22,170 nucleotides of DNA from JBOHBN01 sp050698355. GTDB taxonomy: Bacteria > Actinomycetota > Actinomycetes > Streptosporangiales > WHST01. Below are positions 12,724 to 19,628 of the stretch, piece after piece. The position numbers and the translations under genes are program-made. The stretch covers positions 1-22,170 of the forward strand of contig JBOHBN010000231.1 of the NCBI GenBank assembly GCA_050698355.1. The letters are read 5' to 3'. The notes below the pieces were generated by a model, which saw only the letters and a program-made list of their open reading frames with translations, was not told the DNA's origin and did no database searches. The stretch's first letter is position 1. Each line of letters begins with the position of its first letter.

Positions 12724-14451
12724 CTACTTGTACGCGATGATGATCGGCTCGTCACCGCTCTCGGACGTCTTCAGCTGGAAGAGGGTGTCAGATGCGGCCA
12801 TGAACTGGGTGCTGTAGGCCGACAGGTACGAGATGCTGTCCGGTGTCGCGAACGTGTCGCCCTCACTGATGGCACCGCGGTTCTGCACGTCGAGCGCCTT
12901 CAGTTGCGGGTCGGTGTCGTAGTCACCGCTGTCGACGACCTGCACCTTCTTGTCGTCCGCCGCGCCGTCCACGATCAGGTAGTCGTTGCTCGACCCGAGG
13001 TCCTTGATCCAGGCGCGCTTGCCGGTGGTCAGGTCGACCCCGACCGCCTTGGCGCTTGCCTCGGTGTCGTCACTGTTGTCGACCAGCGCCACGAGCGTTG
13101 TGCCGACGATCTCCACGGGGAAGCCCCGGTGCAGGTCGTCGTAGGAACCTCCCACAGAGGGCCGCAGCACGAGGTCGCCGCCCTCTCCCCGCGAGGAGAT
13201 GCGGTGGGTCTGCTTGCCGTTGTCGTCGAAGACCCGCAGTTCGCCGTTGTCCGACGCGTTGTCCAGGTGGATGACCGGTGGTGACACGCTCATGATCAGC
13301 GGCTGCGGGTAGTCCTCGTCGCTTTGGATCTGGGCATTCCAGATCGACTTACCGTTCTCCGGGTTCAACTTGACCAGCCCGTACTGATCATCGAGCGAGC
13401 AGTTCACGGTGGCGAGCACGCCCTTGTCGCTGGCGGCCACGTCGCCGGTGTGGCAGTCGTCGTTCTTCGGTGCGGCCCACCAGAGGGAGTCGCCCGAGGT
13501 CGCGTTGTACGCCCAGACGCGTTCCTCGTTGGAGACGTAGACCTTTCCCCCACCCGCGGCGACGGCGGCCTCGCTCGGATCGAAGTACTCGGACTGGACC
13601 TTCGGAGTCGCGCTCCACGCCTGCTTGCCGGTCTCGATGTTCACCGCGGCGACGGTCGTGCAGTGGTCGTCGGAGCCGAACACGATCGCAGCGATCTTGT
13701 TCGGCGCGTCCGGCGCGGCAGCGCAGATCGCGGAACCGTCCGGTACGGGCAGGTTCCACTTCACCTTGCCGTTGCTGATGTTGTACGCGGTCAGGCCGGC
13801 GCCGCTCGCACGCACCAGCACGTTGTCGGTCACGTACGAGCGCAGCAGCGTCGCAGCGTCCTCGGAGTCGGGCTCCGGAACATTCCACGAGGCGGTACGC
13901 TCTCCGCCGCTGACGCCGCCACCGCCGTCATCGCCGCCACCGCCGGTGCCCCCACCGCCGCCACCGCCGCCGAGCGCGAACACGAGAACCAAAACGACGA
14001 CGATGACGAGGACGAGCCCGCCGCCACCGGCGGCGAGGCCGATGATCAGGCCCTTGTTGGACTTGCGCGGCGGACCGCCCTGGTACGGCGGTACTCCGCC
14101 GGGAGCGCCCCACTGCGGCTGGCCGGGCTGGCCGCCCCAACCGGGCTGCCCGGGCGCACCAGGCTGCCCGGGCGGCGGTCCCCACTGGGGCTGACCGGGC
14201 TGACCCGACTGGCCGCCCCAGCCCTGTCCGGGCGGCGCCTGACCCGGCTGGCCGGGCTGTCCCCAGCCCTGCGTCGGCTGCGGCGGCTGGCCACCGCCCT
14301 GCTGCGCGGCACCCCAGTCCTGGGTCGGCGGGCCCCACGGTTGCTGGCCACCGCCCTGGCCCTGACCCCACTGGTCCTGGCCGTCGCCTTGACCCCACGG
14401 ATCGGATGACCAGTCTCCGCTTCCGCCGTAGTTGTCCCCGGACGACGACAC
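12724..14451 (-). CDS. Membrane-anchored PQQ-type beta-propeller protein (paralogue 1)
   Basis: A 575-residue protein. Residues 1-130 are a Gly/Pro/Gln/Trp-rich low-complexity tail with repeats such as GQPGQPQWG, predicted cytoplasmic. One transmembrane helix (about 134-160) and a Gly-rich linker follow, then an ectodomain with PQQ-type blades (LTAYNISNGKVKW, VNIETGKQAWSA, WAYNATSGDSLWW, LNPENGKSIWNA, VDLTTGKRAWIK). Cys residues in AICAAAP, DDHCTT, NDDCHTG and TVNCS sit at places like those of the downstream paralogue. I chose GTG at 14451, close behind GGGAGG (14456-14461, spacing 4); GTG at 14469 has no ribosome binding site. A factor-independent terminator lies just upstream, so it needs its own promoter or readthrough from glmS. 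Confidence 0.84.
   Translation of the reverse strand: MSSSGDNYGGSGDWSSDPWGQGDGQDQWGQGQGGGQQPWGPPTQDWGAAQQGGGQPPQPTQGWGQPGQPGQAPPGQGWGGQSGQPGQPQWGPPPGQPGAPGQPGWGGQPGQPQWGAPGGVPPYQGGPPRKSNKGLIIGLAAGGGGLVLVIVVVLVLVFALGGGGGGGGTGGGGDDGGGGVSGGERTASWNVPEPDSEDAATLLRSYVTDNVLVRASGAGLTAYNISNGKVKWNLPVPDGSAICAAAPDAPNKIAAIVFGSDDHCTTVAAVNIETGKQAWSATPKVQSEYFDPSEAAVAAGGGKVYVSNEERVWAYNATSGDSLWWAAPKNDDCHTGDVAASDKGVLATVNCSLDDQYGLVKLNPENGKSIWNAQIQSDEDYPQPLIMSVSPPVIHLDNASDNGELRVFDDNGKQTHRISSRGEGGDLVLRPSVGGSYDDLHRGFPVEIVGTTLVALVDNSDDTEASAKAVGVDLTTGKRAWIKDLGSSNDYLIVDGAADDKKVQVVDSGDYDTDPQLKALDVQNRGAISEGDTFATPDSISYLSAYSTQFMAASDTLFQLKTSESGDEPIIIAYK
14071..14418 (-). repeat. Low-complexity Gly/Pro/Gln/Trp tail region of the beta-propeller gene
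   Basis: The DNA for residues about 12-127 of the larger beta-propeller protein is built from imperfect GQPG, QPQWG and QGWG units. Slippage here could vary the tail length between strains. This is an internal coding repeat and not a mobile element. Confidence 0.7.
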
Positions 14452-14471
14452 ACTGCCTCCCGTACGCACTC

Positions 14472-14497
14472 AAAAAGAAGTGGCCGCGCCGGCCACT
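14472..14497 (-). terminator. Factor-independent terminator downstream of glmS
   Basis: On the minus strand AGTGGCCG, a GCG loop and CGGCCACT make a perfect 8-bp stem (14479-14497), followed at once by TCTTTTTG (U-run, 14478-14472). It lies 91 bp after the glmS stop. It is also only about 20 bp before the first beta-propeller gene, so it could work as an attenuator for that gene. Confidence 0.75.
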
Positions 14498-14587
14498 AGG
14501 AAAACGTACAGTCCAGACGCATCCGCACCCCAGATGGGTTCCATGGCCTCCACCGCACGTGTCCCGGTGAGAGGGTCGGGGAGATGC

Positions 14588-16504
14588 TCACTCCACGGTG
14601 ACGGACTTGGCCAGGTTGCGCGGCCGGTCCACGTCCAGCCCCTTCGCCAGCGCCAGCTCGCACGCGAACACCTGCAGGGGTACGCACGAGACAAGCGGCT
14701 GCAGCAGGGTCGGTGTCGCCGGTAGCTCGATGATCGCGTCGGCGTACGGCCGAACCGACTCGTCGCCCTCCTCGGCGAGCACGATCGTCGAGGCACCGCG
14801 CGCCCGCACCTCCTGAATGTTGGAGACGATCTTGTCGTGCAGGGCGCCGCGCCCGCGCGGCGGCGGCACCACGACGACCACGGGCAGGCCCGGCTCGATG
14901 AGCGCGATCGGGCCGTGCTTGAGCTCCCCGGCCGCGAACGCCTCGGCGTGAATGTACGCGAGTTCCTTCAGCTTGAGCGCGCCCTCCATCGCGACCGGGA
15001 AACCCACGTGCCGGCCGAGGAAGAGCACCGTACCGGCCTCGCGCAGCCTGCCGGCGAGCGCGCGTACCGGCTCGACCGTCGCCAGCACCCGCTCGACGGT
15101 GTCCGGCATCTGCGACAGCTGGTGGATCACGTCGGCGATCTCGTCGCCGAACTTGGTGCCGCGCACCTGCGCAAGGTACAGACCGACGAGGTAGCAGGCG
15201 ACGAGCTGGGTGAGGAACGTCTTGGTCGCGGCGACGCCGACCTCCGGCCCGGCGTGGGTGTAGAGCGCCCCGTCGCTCTCCCGCGGGATCGTCGAGCCGT
15301 TCGTGTTGCAGATCGCCAGGACGCGGGCGTGCTGCTCGCGCGCGTGCCGCAACGCCATCAGCGTGTCCATCGTCTCCCCGGACTGGCTGATCGCCATCAC
15401 GAGCGTGGTCTTGTCGACGATCGGGTCGCGGTACCGGAACTCGCTGGCCAGCTCCACCTCGCACGGCACCCGCGTCCAGTGCTCGATCGCGTACTTCGCG
15501 ATGAGCCCGGCGTGGTACGCCGTCCCGCACGCGATGATGATGATCTTGTCGACCTCGCGCAGCTCGTCGTCGGGGATCCGCATCTCGTCCAGCGTGAGCC
15601 GGCCCTCCGCATCCACGCGCCCGAGCAGGGTGTGCTCGACCGCGCGGGGCTGCTCCTCGATCTCCTTGAGCATGAAGTACGGGTAGCCGCCCTTCTCGGC
15701 GGCCGAGGCGTCCCAGTCGACGTGGTAGCGCCGGCCGGACGCCGGCGTCCCGTCGAGGTCGGTCACCGTCACCCCGTCGGCCCGCAGCTCGATCACGCGA
15801 TCGTCGTCGAGCTCCAGCGCCTCCCGGGTGTGCGCGATGAACGCCGCCACGTCGCTCGCCAGGAAGCACTCGCCGTCGCCGATGCCGACGACCAGCGGCG
15901 AGCTGCGCCGCGCGGCCACCACCTGGTCCGGCACGGCCGCGTGCGTGACGACCAGCGTGAACGCGCCTTCCAGGCGGTGGCACGTACGGCGCAGCGCGCC
16001 GGCGAGGTCCACCGCACCGCCGCTCTCGTCGGCGACCTCCTCTTCGAGCGGGGCAGAGCGCGCGACGACCTCGGTGTCGGTATCGGAGGCGACCTCCTCT
16101 TCGAGTAGGTGCGCGACGACCTCGGTGTCGGTATCGGAGGCGAGCGCGTGCCCGCGCTCGACGAGTTCGTCGCGGAGCGTCGCGAAGTTCTCGATGATGC
16201 CATTGTGGATCACCGCGACGGCACCGGTGCAGTCCAGGTGCGGGTGGGCGTTGCGGTCGGTCGGCGCGCCGTGCGTCGCCCACCGAGTGTGGCCGATCCC
16301 GGTCGTTCCCGCGGGCAGGTGCGACTGCTCGAGCGCGTCGGTCAGCACGGACAGCTTGCCCGCCCGCTTATCGGTGCCGAGTTTGCCGCCGGCGACGACC
16401 GCGACCCCGGCGGAGTCGTACCCGCGGTACTCCAGCCGCTGCAGCCCCTCGAGGACCACGTCGAGGGCCGGTCGGTGGCCGACGTATCCCACGATTCCGC
16501 ACAT
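14588..16504 (-). CDS. glmS: Glutamine-fructose-6-phosphate aminotransferase (isomerizing) GlmS
   Basis: First committed step to UDP-GlcNAc: makes glucosamine-6-phosphate from fructose-6-phosphate and glutamine. The 638-residue protein starts MCGIVGYVGH with the catalytic Cys2 of the glutaminase domain; LEYRGYDSAG, HTRWATHG and NGIIENF follow. The two SIS isomerase domains (about 300-638) include IACGTAYHAG, ISQSGETMDT, LKHGPIAL and the C-terminal KSVTVE. It is somewhat long because residues 122-138 (ASDTDTEVVAHLLEEEV) are followed by a second version at 139-157 with RSAP in place of HL. No Shine-Dalgarno precedes the ATG; TACCCT 7 nt upstream suggests a leaderless start. No glmS ribozyme was seen. 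The usual extra upstream frame to 16852 is not part of GlmS, since Cys2 must be N-terminal. Confidence 0.96.
   Translation of the reverse strand: MCGIVGYVGHRPALDVVLEGLQRLEYRGYDSAGVAVVAGGKLGTDKRAGKLSVLTDALEQSHLPAGTTGIGHTRWATHGAPTDRNAHPHLDCTGAVAVIHNGIIENFATLRDELVERGHALASDTDTEVVAHLLEEEVASDTDTEVVARSAPLEEEVADESGGAVDLAGALRRTCHRLEGAFTLVVTHAAVPDQVVAARRSSPLVVGIGDGECFLASDVAAFIAHTREALELDDDRVIELRADGVTVTDLDGTPASGRRYHVDWDASAAEKGGYPYFMLKEIEEQPRAVEHTLLGRVDAEGRLTLDEMRIPDDELREVDKIIIIACGTAYHAGLIAKYAIEHWTRVPCEVELASEFRYRDPIVDKTTLVMAISQSGETMDTLMALRHAREQHARVLAICNTNGSTIPRESDGALYTHAGPEVGVAATKTFLTQLVACYLVGLYLAQVRGTKFGDEIADVIHQLSQMPDTVERVLATVEPVRALAGRLREAGTVLFLGRHVGFPVAMEGALKLKELAYIHAEAFAAGELKHGPIALIEPGLPVVVVVPPPRGRGALHDKIVSNIQEVRARGASTIVLAEEGDESVRPYADAIIELPATPTLLQPLVSCVPLQVFACELALAKGLDVDRPRNLAKSVTVE
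16034..16141 (-). repeat. Tandem duplication inside glmS (51 bp and 57 bp units)
   Basis: Two adjacent in-frame units, 16091-16141 and 16034-16090, share a 31-bp identical first part and an identical last part of about 18 bp. Between these, the first unit has ACCTA and the second an 11-bp GCTCTGCCCCG, so the units differ by 6 bp and the frame is kept. The result is 19 extra residues in the glutaminase domain. Confidence 0.85.
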
Positions 16505-16511
16505 GCCAGCC

Positions 16512-16517
16512 AGGGTA
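16512..16517 (-). promoter_or_regulatory. -10 box, candidate leaderless promoter of glmS
   Basis: TACCCT on the minus strand is 7 nt before the glmS ATG at 16504. There is no ribosome binding site, and the spacing fits leaderless transcription. No clear -35 box is seen. Confidence 0.4.
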
Positions 16518-16626
16518 CGGGCCGGGTCGGTACGGCACGGGGCGTCCCCGCGACGCACCGACCGGCACACGGCATCCCCTGGGATGGTTGACTCCTCCGT
16601 CAGCGAACCAGCACGGTAAGTGATCC

Positions 16627-16694
16627 CAAGATCCGCTTCTTCCGGCCGCAACGCGCAGGTTTCTACGCGTTGCGGCCATGCCGAACGGATCTTG
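16627..16694. repeat. 68-bp inverted-repeat element, copy B (glmM-glmS gap)
   Basis: The ends CAAGATCCG (16627-16635) and CGGATCTTG (16686-16694) are perfect inverted repeats. Inside is a perfect 12-bp stem, GGCCGCAACGCG (16644-16655) with CGCGTTGCGGCC (16666-16677), and a 10-nt loop. Length and ends match copy A at 10959-11026, while the core differs. There is no flanking U-run. Confidence 0.65.
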
Positions 16695-16888
16695 ACCTGA
16701 CCCCTCAGCGACGGGGACTTCTTCTCCCAGCCGACATCCTGCGGGTGCGCCTCCTTGAACCCCGCCGGGCCGTAGTTCACGAGGCCCTTCTTCACCGCGA
16801 TCTGCACCGGGGAGTTGTAGATCGGAAAAGTGCCGAAGAGGGTGACTGGCATGTCCAGGGGACGCGCCGCGGCGGCGCCGGGCCCCGG

Positions 16889-18274
16889 TCAAATAGACAG
16901 GTACGCACGTACGACGTCGGCGAGACCGGTCGCGACGGTACGCGCATGGTCCTCGGTCGGCGCCTCGACCATCACCCGCACCTTCGCCTCCGTACCGCTG
17001 GGCCGCAGCAGCACCCGGCCGCGGTCGCCGAGCCCGGCGGCAGCGGCCTGTACGGCATCCCGCACCTGCGGCGAGGTGTCGACCCGGTGCCTGTCCACGC
17101 CGGACACGTTGACCAGCACCTGCGGGAGCCGGACGACGACGCCGGCCAGGTCGCGCAGGGAACGCCCGGTCTGCGCCATGCGCGCGAGGAGGTGCAGCGC
17201 GGTCAGTACCCCGTCGCCCGTGGTCGCGTGGTCGAGCATGACCAAGTGGCCGGATGGCTCGCCGCCGAGGGTGAAGCCGCCCGCGCGCATCGCCTCCAGC
17301 ACGTACCTGTCGCCGACCGCGGTCTCGACCACCCGCAGTCCCGCGGCCTCCATCGCCTGCCGGAAGCCGAGGTTGGACATCACGGTGGCGACGACTGCAT
17401 CGCTCAGCACACCGCGCTCGCGCATCGCCAGCGCGAGCACGCCCATGATCTGGTCGCCGTCGACGACGTCGCCGTCGGCGGTCACGGCGAGGCACCGGTC
17501 GGCGTCGCCGTCGTGCGCGATGCCCACGTCCGCCCCGTGGCGCAGGACGGCGCCGCGCAGCGCGTCGAGGTGCGTGGAGCCGCACTCCTGGTTGATGTTC
17601 AACCCGTCGGGCTCGACACCGATCGAGACCACGTCGGCGCCCGCCCTGGCCAGTGCCTGCGGGGCCACCCGGTACGCCGCGCCGTGCGCGCAGTCGACGA
17701 CCACGCGCAGGCCGTCAAGCCGCGCCGGAAGCGTCCCGAGCAGGTGATCGACGTACCGTGCCTCGGCGTCGTCGGCCACCTTCACCCGGCCGACGTCGGC
17801 ACCGACCGGCCTGGTCCACGGCTCACCGAGCCGCGCCTCGACCTCGTCCTCCACCTCGTCGGGCAGCTTGAAGCCGCCGGACGCGAAGAACTTGACGCCG
17901 TTGTCCGGCGCCGGGTTGTGGCTCGCGGAGAGCACGACGCCTATGTCGGCGCCCAGGTCGTCGACGATGTATGCGACCGCGGGTGTCGGCAGCACGCCTA
18001 CGCGTAGCACGTCGACACCGGCACTGGCCAGCCCGGCGACCACCGCGGCCTCGAGGAACTCCCCGGACGCGCGCGGGTCGCGGCCCACCACGGCCCGTGG
18101 CCGGCCGGTGAAGGCTCGTGCCTCCCCCAGCACGTGCGCAGCCGCGACGGCCAGGTCGAGCGCGAGCTCCGGCGTCAGGTCACGGTTGGCGACGCCCCGT
18201 ACGCCGTCGGTGCCGAACAGGCGGGGCCGCTCCTGGTCGGCAGTGGAACGCATCGTTGCCAGCCGTGGAGCCAC
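16889..18274 (-). CDS. glmM: Phosphoglucosamine mutase GlmM
   Basis: Converts glucosamine-6-phosphate to glucosamine-1-phosphate in UDP-GlcNAc synthesis. The 461-residue protein shows the alpha-D-phosphohexomutase layout: RLFGTDGVRG (18-27), the phosphoserine loop LSASHNP with Ser118, the Mg2+ loop HDGDADRC, the sugar-binding GGEPSGH, and the C-terminal phosphate-binding LLRPSGTEAKVRVMVEA. The GTG at 18274 is supported by GAAGGA 7 nt upstream and adds a short tail; ATG at 18253 is possible but has a poor ribosome binding site. It lies between rpsI and glmS as in many actinobacteria, and works directly on the GlmS product. The upstream gap holds several dyads. Confidence 0.96.
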   Translation of the reverse strand: MAPRLATMRSTADQERPRLFGTDGVRGVANRDLTPELALDLAVAAAHVLGEARAFTGRPRAVVGRDPRASGEFLEAAVVAGLASAGVDVLRVGVLPTPAVAYIVDDLGADIGVVLSASHNPAPDNGVKFFASGGFKLPDEVEDEVEARLGEPWTRPVGADVGRVKVADDAEARYVDHLLGTLPARLDGLRVVVDCAHGAAYRVAPQALARAGADVVSIGVEPDGLNINQECGSTHLDALRGAVLRHGADVGIAHDGDADRCLAVTADGDVVDGDQIMGVLALAMRERGVLSDAVVATVMSNLGFRQAMEAAGLRVVETAVGDRYVLEAMRAGGFTLGGEPSGHLVMLDHATTGDGVLTALHLLARMAQTGRSLRDLAGVVVRLPQVLVNVSGVDRHRVDTSPQVRDAVQAAAAGLGDRGRVLLRPSGTEAKVRVMVEAPTEDHARTVATGLADVVRAYLSI

Positions 18275-18339
18275 GCCACCGTCCTTCTTCCGTCGACGGG
18301 TCCCGCCATGCCCGCACGCCGCAGCCGACTCCGGCCTTG

Positions 18340-18426
18340 CCGGTTGATCACGTTGACGTAGTCAACCGGGACTTCACACGATGCACGGCACGCGGGAAGT
18401 ACAGCTCGATCATGTTAACGTGATCG
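18340..18426. promoter_or_regulatory. Cluster of dyad symmetries in the rpsI-glmM gap
   Basis: GTTGAC-GTA-GTCAAC (18352-18366) is a perfect dyad. CCGGTTGA (18340-18347) pairs with TCAACCGG (18362-18369). CGATCATGTTAACGTGATCG (18407-18426) is a palindrome at 18 of 20 positions. GATCACGTTGAC (18346-18357) also pairs with GTTAACGTGATC (18414-18425) with one mismatch, which would make one large stem-loop. It could end the rplM-rpsI transcript, or hold operators of glmM. No U-run follows. Confidence 0.5.
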
Positions 18427-18452
18427 ACCCGGAAGCGCAGGCGCGTGCGAGA

Positions 18453-18968
18453 TCAGCGCTTGGAGTACTGCGGCGCCTTGCGGGCCTTCTTCAGGCCGTA
18501 CTTGCGCCGCTCCTTGGCGCGCGGGTCGCGGGTCAGGAGACCCTCCCGCTTCAGCGGCGGCCGGTGCTCGGAGTCGACCTCGGTGAGCGCGCGGGCCACG
18601 CCGAGCCTCAGGGCACCCGCCTGGCCGCTGGAGCCACCGCCGTGCAGCCGGGCGACGACGTCGAACTGCCCCTCCGCCTCGAGCGTGGCGAGCGGCTCCT
18701 GGACGAGCTGCTGGTGCACCTTGTTCGGGAAGTACGTCTCGAGCGGCTGCTTGTTGATGGTCCACTTGCCGGTGCCGGGGAACAGCCGTACCCGCGCCAC
18801 CGCCTCCTTGCGCCGACCCGTCGCGGTCGCCGTTCCGGTCACCACGGCGCGACTGGTGGGCTCGTCGGCCTCGGACGCGACCGGAGCCGTGCTCTCGGTG
18901 CTGTAGATGCCGCCCGCCGGCACCTCCGCGTCGTCTGAGTCAGCGGGGTTGGTCGGGGTCTCTGTCAC
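18453..18968 (-). CDS. rpsI: 30S ribosomal protein S9
   Basis: A 171-residue protein of the small subunit whose C-terminal tail reaches the P-site tRNA. TGRRKEAVARVRLFPGTGKW (50-69), GGGSSGQAGALRLGVARAL and the C-terminal KKARKAPQYSKR are the S9 signature; the last Ser-Lys-Arg is universal. Residues 1-45 are an acidic, Ser/Thr-rich extension that is found in many actinobacterial S9 proteins and is longer than the E. coli form. The GTG start at 18968 overlaps the rplM TGA (GTGA), so L13 and S9 are translationally coupled as in most bacteria. Confidence 0.98.
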   Translation of the reverse strand: MTETPTNPADSDDAEVPAGGIYSTESTAPVASEADEPTSRAVVTGTATATGRRKEAVARVRLFPGTGKWTINKQPLETYFPNKVHQQLVQEPLATLEAEGQFDVVARLHGGGSSGQAGALRLGVARALTEVDSEHRPPLKREGLLTRDPRAKERRKYGLKKARKAPQYSKR

Positions 18969-19414
18969 TGCTCCACCTGGGTGATCTCGAATGGCACCGG
19001 CTGCTGCGCGCGGTGCGGATGGTCCGGGCCGGTGTACACCTTGAGCTTCTTCAGCAGCTGCCGGCTGAGCCGGTTCTTCGGCAGCATCCCGCGGACCGCC
19101 TTGCGTACCGCGCGCTCCGGGTGCTTGTCGAGCAGCTCGGCGTACGACACCGAGCGCAGCCCACCGGGATAGCCGGAGTGGCGGTACGCCAGCTTGTTGT
19201 TGCGCTTGTTGCCCGTCAGCGCGACCTTGTCTGCGTTGACGACCACGACGAAGTCGCCGGCGTCGATGTGCGGCGCGAAGGTGGGCTTGTGCTTGCCGCG
19301 AAGGAGCACAGCCGTCTGAGTGGCGAGCCGACCGAGCACGACATCGGTCGCGTCGATCACGTGCCAGCGCCGATCGACATCAGCCGGCTTCGGGCTGTAC
19401 GTACGTACGGGCAT
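18965..19414 (-). CDS. rplM: 50S ribosomal protein L13
   Basis: A 149-residue early-assembly protein of the large subunit. VDRRWHVIDATDVVLGRLAT, then GKHKPTFAPHIDAGDFVVVVNA, then GMLPKNRLSRQLLKKLKVYTGPDHPH match L13 over the whole length. The ATG at 19414 is the right start: AGAGG (19424-19428) lies 9 nt upstream, and the frame back to 19498 would add a non-conserved stretch over the leader. It is first in the rplM-rpsI operon and has its own promoter at 19502-19531. Confidence 0.98.
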   Translation of the reverse strand: MPVRTYSPKPADVDRRWHVIDATDVVLGRLATQTAVLLRGKHKPTFAPHIDAGDFVVVVNADKVALTGNKRNNKLAYRHSGYPGGLRSVSYAELLDKHPERAVRKAVRGMLPKNRLSRQLLKKLKVYTGPDHPHRAQQPVPFEITQVEQ

Positions 19415-19417
19415 GCT

Positions 19418-19430
19418 GCAGAGCCTCTGC
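19418..19430 (-). promoter_or_regulatory. Palindrome covering the rplM ribosome binding site
   Basis: GCAGAG-C-CTCTGC is a perfect 13-bp palindrome that contains the rplM Shine-Dalgarno sequence AGAGG. It lies in an approximately 80-nt leader. It could hide the ribosome binding site for autogenous control, but the stem is short. Confidence 0.3.
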
Positions 19431-19501
19431 TTCGATTCCAGTGTCCGGGACAGGCCGTCGCGGCGGCCATAGCCGCGCGCGAATCGGCGCAACGGCAAGT
19501 C

Positions 19502-19531
19502 AGTTTACCGGGCGGTCCGACGGCTGGTCAA
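19502..19531 (-). promoter_or_regulatory. Sigma70-type promoter of rplM-rpsI
   Basis: TTGACC (19526-19531) and TAAACT (19502-19507) on the minus strand are 18 bp apart, the best promoter match in the window. Transcription would begin near 19495, giving a leader of about 80 nt before the rplM ATG. Confidence 0.7.
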
Positions 19532-19587
19532 AACGGGGTCCAGCCGACCGGAACACGTCACGCGCACCCGAGCGGGGCCGCAGTAGC

Positions 19588-19593
19588 TACGCT
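19588..19593 (+). promoter_or_regulatory. Possible -10 box of the basic-ectodomain membrane protein gene
   Basis: TACGCT on the plus strand, about 35 bp before the GTG at 19629, fits an actinobacterial -10 box. The -35 region is weak. The gene is divergent from rplM. Confidence 0.3.
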
Positions 19594-19628
19594 GGTCGCG
19601 GCCATGAGGGCATGCGGAGGTGGCGCGG

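Larger units (their letters stand above)
16505..16888 (-). other. glmM-glmS intergenic region with coding-like, stop-free segment
   Basis: These 384 bp hold repeat copy B (16627-16694), the probable glmS promoter, and a stretch at about 16695-16852 that reads like protein on the minus strand from an ATG at 16852: PVTLFGTFPIYNSP, then QIAVKKGLVNYGPAGFKEAHP and DVGWEKKSP. I do not recognise this peptide. There is no stop codon in its frame until the end of glmS, and the glmM TGA is in the same frame. It may be a small gene remnant cut short by the repeat, or a real N-terminal piece with unknown function. Downstream of about 16630 the translation no longer looks like protein. Confidence 0.4.

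Noticed and set aside
14071..14418. CRISPR-like repeat array
   Set aside because: The repeats are irregular, in frame and encode GQPG/QPQWG units of a coding low-complexity tail; there are no unique spacers of constant length and no cas genes.
14837..16108. A 423-codon open frame on the plus strand opposite glmS
   Set aside because: It is antisense to conserved GlmS sequence, rich in Arg, Ala and His as expected from mirrored high-GC codons, and shows no domain.
16505..16626. glmS ribozyme/riboswitch in the glmS leader
   Set aside because: The segment is short, shows no ribozyme core that I can recognise, and a leaderless -10 box lies 7 nt before the ATG; the ribozyme is also mainly a Firmicutes feature.
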